Part shown: positions 24,197 through 32,909 of the stretch, piece by piece
How positions within the stretch are numbered: the first letter of the stretch is position 1
Layout of the letters: each line of letters begins with the position of its first letter
Program-made: the position numbers and the translations under genes
The notes under the pieces: generated by a model
Databases searched by the model: none
Seen by the model: only the letters and a program-made list of their open reading frames with translations
What the model was told of the DNA's origin: nothing
Assembly (NCBI GenBank): GCA_900299365.1
Contig: OMJS01000172.1
Span: 1-37,619 of the forward strand
Origin: Opitutales bacterium
GTDB lineage: Bacteria > Verrucomicrobiota > Verrucomicrobiia > Opitutales > Seribacteraceae
DNA: 37,619 nucleotides
Reading direction: 5' to 3'

Positions 24197-25327
24197 TCAC
24201 AACTCTCGTTTAAAAAACTCTTGTGCTATTTTTCTGCGCCCAAAATTCTTTCGATTTTTTTTAACTTGCGTACACATTTTGGACCAATTGTCTTTCTTAT
24301 TTTTTATTTCGAGTATCGAATCGGCAACCTTATTTGCTGACACCTTTTCAAATGAGATGCCGATATTTAATTCTTCGACCATTTGACTGAACTCTCCATC
24401 TGGACCTGCCAATATCGGAATGCCTGCACCAATATAATCATACGCTTTGGCTGGAAATGCATTTTTCATAGCCGGTAGATCCCGCAATAAACAGATGCCC
24501 AAATGGCAACTTGCCAAGATTTTGCTCAAACTGTCTAATTTCATTGCCGGAAGTATTTGTAAATTTGGAGGTTTATTTAAATAAATTTCCTGAGGAAGTT
24601 CTCCCACCATAATAAATCGAATTGAGCTGTCTAAATCGTGAATAATTTTGATAATTTCAAGGTAGGTATCTAAATCATAGAAACGACCAAGCCTTCCATG
24701 GTAAACAACAGTAAAAGCAGATCGTTTATCAAAATTCAGTAGTTCGTCAGTAAACACTAATTCATCAAACCCGTTTCTTACTAGTTGAAAGTTTCGCTTT
24801 GGATAACTGGAGACAAGTTCGCTAACTAGCCCATTTGTAACCGTGGTAACAAGCTGAGCTCTACTATATATCCAACTCTCTAGGTAACCTAGAATAGAGT
24901 GTAGAAGCCCAAAATCATTCAAATACCCTAGGTCTGCAAGCACCCGAGGATAACGGTCTCTGACATCAAAAATGTAAGGAATATTTGCCTGCTTTGCAAA
25001 GAAGGCACAAATACAGGCCATAAAAAAAGGAGGTGAAGTTATAATGCATCCATCACTGTGCTTCCGATTTAACCAAATTCTTATTCCAAGATCCAAACCA
25101 AGTAAAACTTCTTGTAAGAATCTTTTGAGTAATGGTGCTTTGTTATTAGGTATACCAAAAAAAGAACTAATCACAATTGGATCCCCCTGATCTTTACTTG
25201 CCTTGGAGGTAAAAATACGGACATCAAAGCCTAGCTTGGATAGTTCTTCGACCCATGGGACCACACGAGATGCAGCAGCGGCAGGAATTGGAACATATTC
25301 TGAACTAACAATATTAATAGCCGTCAC
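24197..25327 (-). CDS. Glycosyltransferase family 4 (WbuB-like)
   Basis: A 376-residue GT-B glycosyltransferase beginning at GTG (no ATG is available nearby). N-terminal Rossmann domain: YVPIPAAAASRVVPWVEELS, IITSPPFFMACICAFFAK, PYIFDVRDRYPRVLADLGYL. C-terminal donor-binding domain: FTVVYHGRLGRFYDL, IRFIMVGELPQEIYL, then FPAKAYDYIGAGIPILAG, equivalent to the family's E/KxxDYxxxGxP nucleotide-sugar site. The DxRDxYP segment is typical of WbuB-like GT4 enzymes of O-antigen loci. It probably adds one sugar to the lipid-linked repeat unit in the cytoplasm. It lies downstream of a 142-bp gap after the putative glycosyltransferase at 25470-26789, and 10 bp before the sugar transferase. Confidence 0.88.
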   Translation of the reverse strand: MTAINIVSSEYVPIPAAAASRVVPWVEELSKLGFDVRIFTSKASKDQGDPIVISSFFGIPNNKAPLLKRFLQEVLLGLDLGIRIWLNRKHSDGCIITSPPFFMACICAFFAKQANIPYIFDVRDRYPRVLADLGYLNDFGLLHSILGYLESWIYSRAQLVTTVTNGLVSELVSSYPKRNFQLVRNGFDELVFTDELLNFDKRSAFTVVYHGRLGRFYDLDTYLEIIKIIHDLDSSIRFIMVGELPQEIYLNKPPNLQILPAMKLDSLSKILASCHLGICLLRDLPAMKNAFPAKAYDYIGAGIPILAGPDGEFSQMVEELNIGISFEKVSANKVADSILEIKNKKDNWSKMCTQVKKNRKNFGRRKIAQEFFKREL

Positions 25328-25469
25328 GAATCGGTGAATTTTTAATTAGTAAACCAGATGGCTTTGGAAAAAATCAAAGAAATAAGTAAGTCAAAAAATG
25401 CTTCCCGTACCAAAGGTTTTGAAAATTATCTAAAGTGTTTGAATTACTTTTTAGCAACGACTCATCATC

Positions 25470-26789
25470 TTATGATTCTTCCCTGAACAGATGGAAATAA
25501 ACCCACTTTCTCAACAATGTTACAGATAATAGAAACTTAAACCAAAGAGGTAGATGTTTCCAAATAAATCTTCTGTAAAAATGCATCCGGTCTGTAAGTT
25601 TTGATGATATTGATTTTTTTACATCTTCCAATTTTTTTTCTTTTCTCACAAAAGTGGCATCCGCACCAATTGGTTCCCACTCTTTTGACGAAGCAATATT
25701 AAGCATTTCTTCATCAAAATTATTAATAAATTTTTTATAGGAAAAATTCAATTTCTCCACCAAATCTGCATGGGCATTTCGGGCAACTTCTTCGAGATAG
25801 GTATGATCTTTAATTTTACCCATCACATCATCAAAATTAGAAAAGTCTTTTTCTAAAGAAATGTAGTGAACCCCGGGACTAAGCAGACCAGAATATTCAC
25901 CCGGATACATTACCATGACTGTGCCCAGTGCAGCAGCCTCAAAACACCTCGGTGAAATAACCTGTAAATCAATTTTTCCGTCTTCTTCCAGATACTTGGG
26001 TGGCACTTCTTCAAAAGAAGCAAACGGATGGAAAGCCTGCCAACGATTTAATTCGTATTCCACCCGCCCGGTAAAATCAATAAGACTCGCCCCACTTTCG
26101 GTTCCTAAAGTGGTTTTACAATTAGCGATAAAATCAATCCATTTAGAACCATATATTCGGTCTTTTTCTTGGGAAGAAATATCACATCTTAAAGTCGTCT
26201 CTCTTGCCCGATTAAGGAAAAGGCTACCAATCTCATATTTTTCATAACTCTTTCTGCCAAGAAAGTAAGCACACTTTCTCGCCCGATATCCGACATCAAT
26301 TTTTCGCTCTGCCATGGGTATTGGGCTAAATGAAATTAAATCCTCGGGCACATAGCCCGTTAAAGTGCTCAATATTTTGGTATTCTTGTCGACGGACCTG
26401 TAGATTTGTTTTGCAACTCCGGTAGGGGCACATGAAAAAATCACATCAATGCCGATACTATTTATCCTTTCACAGACAAAATTTACCCTCCTGTATTCAT
26501 CTTGTATGAACAACACTTTAAGACCCTTAAAATCGCGGATTCGTTGAAATGATTCACGGGGTATATAATTCTCATAGAGAAGTGATAAAGTGTAATGAAT
26601 AACAATACAGTCCATCGCTTCAATGGTTGCTTGGTCAGGTAAACCGCTTAGGGAAGACCAAACCATGATATTATTTCTGGAATATTTGGAAAAGGCGTCT
26701 ATGTGATCAACCACCGTTCCTGCGTTCTGATTTTCCTCCGGTTTATTGCAGTACAATAAGATGTTAAATCTTTTATTTTTGCTCGCCAT
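25470..26789 (-). CDS. Putative glycosyltransferase, paralogue A (unrecognised family)
   Basis: A 439-residue protein with no signal peptide or membrane segment. Conspicuous motifs: VIHYTLSLLYENYIPRES (63-80), FIQDEYRRVN (94-103), IGIDVIF (112-118), GYVPEDL (145-151), YRARKCAYFLGRKSYEK (168-184), EKDRIYGSKW (208-217), LGTESGASLIDF (228-239), ISPRCFEAAALGT (278-290), GEYSGLLSPGVHYISLE (297-313) and DFSN (315-318). The last three recall the C-terminal nucleotide-sugar-binding half of GT-B enzymes (CgeB/GT1-like), so a glycosyltransferase is inferred; I cannot name the family. Nearly every motif recurs in the protein at 31677-32909, so they are paralogues in the same cluster. A basic C-terminal region (about 375-439) is extra and may contact the membrane. 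It follows the epimerase gene by 44 bp. Confidence 0.68.
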   Translation of the reverse strand: MASKNKRFNILLYCNKPEENQNAGTVVDHIDAFSKYSRNNIMVWSSLSGLPDQATIEAMDCIVIHYTLSLLYENYIPRESFQRIRDFKGLKVLFIQDEYRRVNFVCERINSIGIDVIFSCAPTGVAKQIYRSVDKNTKILSTLTGYVPEDLISFSPIPMAERKIDVGYRARKCAYFLGRKSYEKYEIGSLFLNRARETTLRCDISSQEKDRIYGSKWIDFIANCKTTLGTESGASLIDFTGRVEYELNRWQAFHPFASFEEVPPKYLEEDGKIDLQVISPRCFEAAALGTVMVMYPGEYSGLLSPGVHYISLEKDFSNFDDVMGKIKDHTYLEEVARNAHADLVEKLNFSYKKFINNFDEEMLNIASSKEWEPIGADATFVRKEKKLEDVKKSISSKLTDRMHFYRRFIWKHLPLWFKFLLSVTLLRKWVYFHLFREES

Positions 26790-26833
26790 TTAAATAGTTA
26801 AGGCACGACAAAATTGTTGCCCAAAGATTAGTT

Positions 26834-27883
26834 TTAATCAGCCATAAAGGGAGCATGCCGCTCCATACAGGAGGCGATTAGAGCATGGTTTTTCTTTGTC
26901 CATTCAACAAGACGACCTATACCCTCAGCAATATCTACTTCTGCACGAAACCCTAAGTCCGCATTGGCTTTTTCTGTACTGCCAAAACGTTTTCCGGAAC
27001 GATCCCAGTCCCTTGCAGGAAAAAGCTGTGGAGGAGTCGGATTACCAGTGGCTACATTGATTAAATTGGCTAACTCAGCAATGGTCGTCTCTTTTCCTGA
27101 AGCCAGATTGTAGGTTTCGGAAGACTTGCCTGCTAGAGCACAACACATTAACCCCTGAGCCATATCCTCAACAAAAATAAAGTCCCTACTGGAAAGACCT
27201 TCATTTTCTAACGGTAAAGCAAGGTGATCAAGGGCTTTCCAAACAAAAGTCGGAGTCACATTGCGCCATACCGTGTGTGGGGTACCCCTCCATCTTCCAG
27301 CCCCGAGAATTTCTCTTGGTCCATAAACATTTTGAAATCTGGCTTTAACAAAAGGGAGTCCATGAGCTTTGTGGTAATAGTTTCCATACATCTCTCCAAT
27401 CAATTTGGAAATGGAATACGGGGAATCATGGAAAAGGGAAACTGGAGCATCTTCAGAAGTGGCCACCGCATTTTCAAAGGTTTTTTCAGCAACAGCACAG
27501 CCAGCTGCTGCATAGACTACCTTCTGCAAACCCTTGATTTCCTTGAGCCTCTCAAAAAGTTTGAGCGAAGTAAGTGTATTGTTCTCATGATCAGCAAGCG
27601 GGTTAGCAATAGAGGATTGGTTGCCATGATAACAAGCAAGATGAAATGCATAGTCTAAATCGTTAGGTATGGAACGAAGTACATTATCATCAGTAATTGA
27701 ACCATAAACAAAACGAATATTAGGCGCGACAGGAACATTACAGGCTTCGGATGAAAGTAGGTTGTCAACAACAAGCACTTCAGCCGGTTCATTTTCGAGA
27801 AGCTGAAGGATTAAGTTTGAACCTACAAAGCCAGCTCCTCCGACAACTAGGATTTTTTTATTTTTAAAGGTTTCTTGAATCAT
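26834..27883 (-). CDS. NAD-dependent nucleotide-sugar epimerase/dehydratase, WbmF-like
   Basis: A 349-residue extended SDR with NAD-binding GGAGFVGSN (15-23), AAAGCAVAEKTFENAV and catalytic YSISK. Several segments match what I remember of Bordetella bronchiseptica O-antigen WbmF: LACYHGNQSSIANPLADHEN, RFQNVYGPREILGAGRWRGT, PHTVWRNVTPTFVWKAL, SRDFIFVEDMAQGL, YNLASGKETTIAELANLIN. WbmF/G/H are SDRs implicated in making 2,3-diacetamido uronic acids of the O chain. It is separated by 7 bp from the next upstream SDR and sits with two more related SDRs, an AsnB-type enzyme and a WbpI-like 2-epimerase. The exact reaction (epimerisation, oxidation or dehydration) is not established here. Confidence 0.85.
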   Translation of the reverse strand: MIQETFKNKKILVVGGAGFVGSNLILQLLENEPAEVLVVDNLLSSEACNVPVAPNIRFVYGSITDDNVLRSIPNDLDYAFHLACYHGNQSSIANPLADHENNTLTSLKLFERLKEIKGLQKVVYAAAGCAVAEKTFENAVATSEDAPVSLFHDSPYSISKLIGEMYGNYYHKAHGLPFVKARFQNVYGPREILGAGRWRGTPHTVWRNVTPTFVWKALDHLALPLENEGLSSRDFIFVEDMAQGLMCCALAGKSSETYNLASGKETTIAELANLINVATGNPTPPQLFPARDWDRSGKRFGSTEKANADLGFRAEVDIAEGIGRLVEWTKKNHALIASCMERHAPFMAD

Positions 27884-27890
27884 TAATTAT

Positions 27891-28826
27891 TTAGCTCTTC
27901 GGCTCAGCAAGGTGACTGTAAATATCATTAATTCCAAATTGGTCGTACCACTTGAGTTGATTGTGGATGGTATCCTTGAAATTGACTTTCGCTTTCCAAT
28001 TGAAAGCCATTTCAGTCTTCGAGGGATCCAAAACAACTTCAGATACATCGTCATCTCCAACTGGCAGTCGCGGAACTTCAGGAGTATCAATTTCCAAATA
28101 TTCACACACCGCACAAAATACTTCGTAGATCGAATAACCAAGCCCAGTTGAAACATTAAACAGACCAAGGGGTGAACTCTCTCCGAGTGCTAAATCCATC
28201 AACCTTAGAAAATCACCAATGTCTAGAAAATCTCGCACCGCCTCGCTACAAAAGCATTTTTTCCCTTCCTTTAGCCTTTGATAAAAAGTGGGTAAAGGTC
28301 CAATGGCTAATCGTGGGCCACATATATTTGCCAGTCGAAATGAAATCACAGGCAAGTTCGATTGCAGTAAAAAGGCTTCGCCCGAATGCTTGGATATCCC
28401 ATAACTCGTGAAAGGATTCGTTGGATGATTAACCGGTATAGGAACGATGGAAGGGCGTCCGTAACAAAGAGCAGTTTGAAAGTTTATTACTCTCGTTACT
28501 CCATGTTTGAAGGCTGCTTTTGCTACATTAATTGAACCGAGTACATTAGTTTTAGTATCTTCGGCCCAATTATTAGGATCTTTGTAGGAAGCAGCACTAT
28601 GTATAACAAAGTCCGGCTTAAAATCGTCAAATGATTTATCGACTAAATCTTCGTCGACTATGGTGCCCTCAACTAAACTCAAGCGATTTTGTTCGGGAAC
28701 GACTTCTCTTTTTCCTGTGGCAAAATTATCGATAATCAAAAGTTCATGTCCTTGCCCGAATAAATGTTCCAATATATTAGAGCCCAGACATCCGGCACCT
28801 CCGGTAATTAAAATTCTCTTAGCCAC
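27891..28826 (-). CDS. NAD-dependent nucleotide-sugar epimerase, WbmG/WbmH-like (copy 1)
   Basis: A 311-residue extended SDR, start GTG at 28826 overlapping the stop of the next upstream gene by 8 bp. NAD-binding TGGAGCLGSNI (8-18); HSAASYKDPNNWAEDTKTNV; NFQTALCYGRPS; catalytic YGISK; FRLANICGPR; GPLPTFYQRLKEGKKCF; RDFLDIGDFLRLMDLAL. The AASYKDPN and GPLPxFYQRLK blocks are shared with the gene at 28819-29763 and, from memory, with Bordetella WbmG/WbmH. It is therefore the second member of a tandem SDR pair. It is more diverged than its neighbour, with RDFLDIGD where the other copy has RDFVFVKD, which hints at a shifted substrate. Family members epimerise or oxidise UDP-linked amino-uronic acids; specific activity is inferred. 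Confidence 0.83.
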   Translation of the reverse strand: MAKRILITGGAGCLGSNILEHLFGQGHELLIIDNFATGKREVVPEQNRLSLVEGTIVDEDLVDKSFDDFKPDFVIHSAASYKDPNNWAEDTKTNVLGSINVAKAAFKHGVTRVINFQTALCYGRPSIVPIPVNHPTNPFTSYGISKHSGEAFLLQSNLPVISFRLANICGPRLAIGPLPTFYQRLKEGKKCFCSEAVRDFLDIGDFLRLMDLALGESSPLGLFNVSTGLGYSIYEVFCAVCEYLEIDTPEVPRLPVGDDDVSEVVLDPSKTEMAFNWKAKVNFKDTIHNQLKWYDQFGINDIYSHLAEPKS

Positions 28827-29763
28827 TCTTTTCTTTGTTTAACCTCAGGTGAGTATATTCACCAAGAGTGCCATACTCTTTAAAGTACGAAATGGCTTGG
28901 GCAACGGTCTCTTCAATTGGTGTAAATTTTATTTCACCAAAATCCTCAAAGGTTCTGGAGGGATCCAAAAGGATGGAAACAACATCATCCTCTCCTAACT
29001 CTTTAATTTCAGCTTTTGGAAAATCCTTAAGCTCCATTGCATTAACCACTGCATTGTAAAGATCCTCGATAGGCACATCTGACCCAGACGAAAAATGATA
29101 AGCACCATGACCGGTTCCGTCACAAGCTTGTAGGACAACCTTTGCAAGATCTTTTACAAATACAAAATCTCTCCTCGATTTTGTGACAAAACACTGTTTC
29201 CCATCCTTAAGTCTCTGATAAAATATAGGTAATGGACCAGCAACATTTCTAGGACCAATTACATTAGCCAGGCGAAAAGTAACAAAATCTAATCCGGAAA
29301 TTTCGAGAAAATCTTCATTAGCCGTTTTAGTAATCGCATAACTAGTGGATGCAGGAAGCTTTGGATGATTGAGCGTGATGGGTTGTTCAATTGGATTGAG
29401 TCCATAGCAGAGAGATGTCTGAAAATAAATAAACCTCTTTACACCAAAATGGACCGATGCCTTTACAATGTTCGAACCTCCAACGCAATTCGTCAATGAG
29501 TCATTATACCAATCATTTGGGTCTTTGTAAGATGCTGCAGCATGAACCACACAATCGGGCTTAAAATTTTCGAATAGGTCATGGACCAAATCATTGTCGG
29601 CAATACTGGCAATCTCGATTCGCAAATTTGGGTCATCCTCTAGGTGCTCTTTACGACCAGTGGCCAAGTTATCGATAACACAAACTTGGTCTCCTCGCTC
29701 TAGGAACATTTCAGCGACATGTGAACCTATTTGGCCAAGTCCTCCTGTTATAAGTATTTTCAT
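28819..29763 (-). CDS. NAD-dependent nucleotide-sugar epimerase, WbmG/WbmH-like (copy 2)
   Basis: A 314-residue extended SDR with NAD-binding TGGLGQIGSHVAEMFLERGD (6-25), VIDNLATGRKEHL, HAAASYKDPNDWYNDSLTNC, VGGSNIVKA, YFQTSLCYG, catalytic YAITK, LDFVTFRLANVIGPRN, GPLPIFYQRLKDGKQCF, RDFVFVKDLAKVVL, GHGAYHFSSGSDVPIEDLY and ILLDPSRTFEDFG. These strings agree closely with the Bordetella WbmG/WbmH proteins as I recall them, notably the WYNDSLTNCVGGSN and GHGAYHFSSG segments. It lies 15 bp after the AsnB gene and overlaps the next gene by 8 bp. Probable role: epimerisation at C4 or C5 of a UDP-2,3-diacetamido-uronic acid. Confidence 0.87.
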   Translation of the reverse strand: MKILITGGLGQIGSHVAEMFLERGDQVCVIDNLATGRKEHLEDDPNLRIEIASIADNDLVHDLFENFKPDCVVHAAASYKDPNDWYNDSLTNCVGGSNIVKASVHFGVKRFIYFQTSLCYGLNPIEQPITLNHPKLPASTSYAITKTANEDFLEISGLDFVTFRLANVIGPRNVAGPLPIFYQRLKDGKQCFVTKSRRDFVFVKDLAKVVLQACDGTGHGAYHFSSGSDVPIEDLYNAVVNAMELKDFPKAEIKELGEDDVVSILLDPSRTFEDFGEIKFTPIEETVAQAISYFKEYGTLGEYTHLRLNKEKSG

Positions 29764-29778
29764 AAATTTCAGATATTT

Positions 29779-31689
29779 CTAGTTCAGTTGGTTTTTAAAT
29801 TCTTTCGCACGATCATGAAATTGTTGCATCCAAATCTCCAAAGAGAGAAGACCCCAAATCTTTCTGCTAAACTTTCCTTCCTTTGATAAATTTTCTAAAA
29901 TAACTCCGGAATTAAAAATGGCTCTTTTATTATCTCTACCATGCTCAAAAATTCCACAAATAAATTCTTTCAATTCTCCCTGCATCCATTCATTCAATGG
30001 AACAGGAAACCCCATTTTATCTTTTCTCTCGGTAATGGAAGAAGGCAATATTTGGTCAAATGCCCGAACGAGCAGTCTTTTCAATTCTCCGTTTTTAAAT
30101 TTTATATCTGCAGGAATTGTTGCGGCGAGCTCAATCAATTTATGATCAAGAAAGGGAACCCTTGACTCCAAACCATGGGCCATACTCATTCGGTCTTCAA
30201 CCTGCAATAACGCAGGTAGCAAAGTTTTAAAATCAAAATGCGTCATCAAATCAAAATACGATTCATGTCCTACATTTTTGCCCAAAAAAATACTTAAAAA
30301 TTCATCGTATGTAGAAGATTGCTTAAGGTTATTCCAGTGGATTTCCTTTTGTAAGTTTGGGGCTCGGTTGACCAAATCAAAATACCGTTTATTGATCGAA
30401 TCAAATAATCCACTGCTCCAAAATTGCTTTAGCATGGGCTTATATTGTTCCAAGGTTGCCAGGTTTGGAATGATCGATTCGTAAGTAACAACAAAGTTAC
30501 CATTGTTCAATGTACCCTCAATTGCCCCTTTTATACATTGCTCAAAATAGGCAATTAAATACCTCGCATAACCTCCAAAAATTTCATCTCCTCCCTGCCC
30601 TCCCAGAACCACTTTTCGATGCTGGGCAGCAAGCTTGGAGATTTCATACTGAGGAAAGGAACCCGGCCCTGCTACCGGTTCGTCTAGATGGTATATGATT
30701 TTTTCAATAGATGATACAAAGTCTTCACTTTGAATATCAAGTTCATGTAATTCGAAGGAATATTTTTGGGATAAATCTTTGGCATATGAGCTTTCGTCAT
30801 ATCCTTTCCCATAGGAAAACTTACCGGTAAAACCTTTGAACTCGGCACCTTCAATTTGGGAAGCAAGCGAGGCGACAATACTTGAGTCTCTACCACCGCT
30901 TACATAAGAACCCACCGGAACATCACTCCTCATATGCAATCGGATGGACTCATCCATTAAGTCTTGAATCTTTTCAATGAAATAATCCTCGTTGTGACTA
31001 AAATCTATATCGTAATAAACTTCCCAATATTTCTTGGTGGAAACTTGTGATTTTTCGATGGTGAGTAAATGTCCTGGCTCTAATTTTTTGATTCCTTTGA
31101 AAAGGGTTTTGTCTCCCAATGTGAACTGGAAGGTTAAGTAGTCGTTCAGCGAGTCCAAATCTGTATCAATTTCTTTAACAAATGGAAGAAGTGCCTTAAT
31201 CTCAGAAGCACAATAAAAAACATCATTTACCAAGGTGTAGTAAAAGGGCTTTATCCCAAAACGATCACGGGCACAAAAAAGCCTGCCTCTATTTTCATCC
31301 CATAAGGCAAAAGCAAACATTCCCCTTAGGTAATTTAGACAACCTTCTCCATACTTATCATAAGCAGCCAAGATTGTTTCAGTATCGGAGAGAGTTTGAA
31401 ACTCCCAAGAATTAGCAAGGTCTTTCCTTAACTCCAAGTAATTGTATATTTCACCATTAAAAACTATGCTTGTTCCATTCTTTGCATGCATCGGCTGAGA
31501 AGCCGACTGACTAAGGTCAATAATGGAAAGCCTCTTGTGAACGAGCCCAAGGGATTGATTTTGAGAAAGCCAAGAACCTGAATCGTCAGGGCCCCGGTGA
31601 GCCAGCAAGTTACCCATCACTGAAAGGTATTTCTTACCATTTGGTAAAGTCTGATTATTCAGACAGTAATAACCTGCTATGCCACACAT
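29779..31689 (-). CDS. asnB: AsnB-type glutamine-dependent amidotransferase (asparagine synthetase family)
   Basis: A 636-residue two-domain enzyme. The start is fixed because Cys2 (MCGIAGYYC) is the glutaminase nucleophile exposed after Met removal. The class II glutaminase domain (about 1-210) has LAHRGPDDSG, KRLSIIDLS, FNGEIYNYLELR, SDTETILAAYDKYGEGC and RDRFGIKPFYY. The synthetase domain has the ATP pyrophosphatase loop VPVGSYVSGGRDSS near residue 260, GQGGDEIFGGYARY and HGLESRVPFLDH. Both halves look intact. Housekeeping asparagine synthesis is possible, but inside a cluster of uronic acid epimerases amidation of a uronic acid carboxylate is at least as likely, as with amidotransferases of O-antigen loci. 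Its first 13 bases overlap the preceding glycosyltransferase-like gene. Confidence 0.9.
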   Translation of the reverse strand: MCGIAGYYCLNNQTLPNGKKYLSVMGNLLAHRGPDDSGSWLSQNQSLGLVHKRLSIIDLSQSASQPMHAKNGTSIVFNGEIYNYLELRKDLANSWEFQTLSDTETILAAYDKYGEGCLNYLRGMFAFALWDENRGRLFCARDRFGIKPFYYTLVNDVFYCASEIKALLPFVKEIDTDLDSLNDYLTFQFTLGDKTLFKGIKKLEPGHLLTIEKSQVSTKKYWEVYYDIDFSHNEDYFIEKIQDLMDESIRLHMRSDVPVGSYVSGGRDSSIVASLASQIEGAEFKGFTGKFSYGKGYDESSYAKDLSQKYSFELHELDIQSEDFVSSIEKIIYHLDEPVAGPGSFPQYEISKLAAQHRKVVLGGQGGDEIFGGYARYLIAYFEQCIKGAIEGTLNNGNFVVTYESIIPNLATLEQYKPMLKQFWSSGLFDSINKRYFDLVNRAPNLQKEIHWNNLKQSSTYDEFLSIFLGKNVGHESYFDLMTHFDFKTLLPALLQVEDRMSMAHGLESRVPFLDHKLIELAATIPADIKFKNGELKRLLVRAFDQILPSSITERKDKMGFPVPLNEWMQGELKEFICGIFEHGRDNKRAIFNSGVILENLSKEGKFSRKIWGLLSLEIWMQQFHDRAKEFKNQLN

Positions 31690-32909
31690 AATGTATTTTC
31701 TTTTCTTATTCTTATCAGATCAATTGCACCGTCTATACCACGGCCTAGAATTGTACTCGAGTAAAGGTTTGAGTGAATAATTTCGTCATATGCTCGATCG
31801 GCTATATTTTGTAATTCTTGATCATCCAAAAGAAACTTTATGATTTTGTCCAAATTCGAAAAATCTCTTTTTAAGGGAAGATAATGTTTCCATGGTTTAA
31901 GCACCCCGTTATACTCTCCTTCGAGGAGAACTTGGACGGTTTTATAGGCAATTGCTTCAAAACAACGAGGAGTAATCGTTTGATGTATCACATTTCCCTC
32001 GTATGGAAGCAATACATTGGTGCTAATCTCCTCAAATCCAGTACCCGGATTTAATTTCTGGTAGTTTAACACCGCTTTTTCTGCTTCTCCGTCAAAATCA
32101 AATATACTTGCACCTCCCTCCAAACCCAGCACTGCTTTGGAACACTTCAAAAAAGCCGTCCATGACTCGCCATACAATCGATCCTTTTCCAGTGAGCTTA
32201 GGTCAGCGACGATAGGATGCGTGTTAATTCTTTTGCCTACTTCTTCACTCAACCTCGATTTTTCATAACTCAACCGGCCCATCCAATAAGGGAGCTCCCT
32301 GCCCCTGTAAGCAAGATGCTTCTCTCTTTGAGAAATTTTGGGAACTTTTAAACCGACTAATCTCTGAGGAACATAGCCGGGTAGGCATGAAACTTTAAGA
32401 ACCGAACTGAGTTCAGTTCTATAATAAACTTTCTTTAGATTATCTAGGTTCAGTGATGAAAAGATCGCATCGATACCCAAATATGATATCTCGTCCATCA
32501 TCTTGTTTATCCATCGGTACTCATCTTGAATAATTTGGATTTTAATCCCCCTGAATTGATTGATTTCTTCCCGCAAATACCTAGGTATATAAGATTCAAA
32601 AAGTATACAAAGGGAGTAATGGATTATCACCACATCGAAGCATTTTCCCTCCTTATCCAGAAGATTCACTTTTGAAGAAGGTATAAACCACCTTCTTTTC
32701 CGTGGCGATCTTATGCAAACTTCATGCCGGGAAGAGGAGGTAATGCCATCGACATGATCCTTTACCACTTCCGCAGGATATTTTTGATCGGCAAGAACCA
32801 GAACTTTTAATTTTTTTTGGCTTGAACTAAAATTGGCCAGTTGATCAATTTTAAAACATACCTCCGAATCATTTGGATTAATTTTGGGAATCGATCTGGA
32901 AATACTCAT
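31677..32909 (-). CDS. Putative glycosyltransferase, paralogue B (unrecognised family)
   Basis: A 410-residue cytoplasmic protein. ATG 32909 is preferred: it overlaps the upstream sulfotransferase TGA (TGATG), and a GTG one codon earlier adds only one residue. It repeats the motif order of the protein at 25470-26789: VVIIHYSLCILFESYIPR, QIIQDEYRWIN, LGIDAIFSS, LPGYVPQRL, YRGRELPYWMGRLSYEKS, EKDRLYGESWTAF, LGLEGGASIFDFDGE, TITPRCFEAIAYKTVQV, LEGEYNGVLKPWKHYLPLK and RDFSNLDKI. The conserved PRCFEA...GEYxG...HY block resembles a GT-B donor site, supporting a glycosyltransferase role. It lacks the basic C-terminal extension of its paralogue. Translation appears coupled both upstream (sulfotransferase) and downstream (AsnB). 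Confidence 0.68.
   Translation of the reverse strand: MSISRSIPKINPNDSEVCFKIDQLANFSSSQKKLKVLVLADQKYPAEVVKDHVDGITSSSRHEVCIRSPRKRRWFIPSSKVNLLDKEGKCFDVVIIHYSLCILFESYIPRYLREEINQFRGIKIQIIQDEYRWINKMMDEISYLGIDAIFSSLNLDNLKKVYYRTELSSVLKVSCLPGYVPQRLVGLKVPKISQREKHLAYRGRELPYWMGRLSYEKSRLSEEVGKRINTHPIVADLSSLEKDRLYGESWTAFLKCSKAVLGLEGGASIFDFDGEAEKAVLNYQKLNPGTGFEEISTNVLLPYEGNVIHQTITPRCFEAIAYKTVQVLLEGEYNGVLKPWKHYLPLKRDFSNLDKIIKFLLDDQELQNIADRAYDEIIHSNLYSSTILGRGIDGAIDLIRIRKENTLCVA

Noticed and set aside
25358-25486. A 42-codon plus-strand frame in the gap between the putative glycosyltransferase and the GT4 gene
   Set aside because: It is opposite to all surrounding genes, has no Shine-Dalgarno and overlaps the end of the coding gene at 25470. 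It is probably chance, though it fills most of the gap.
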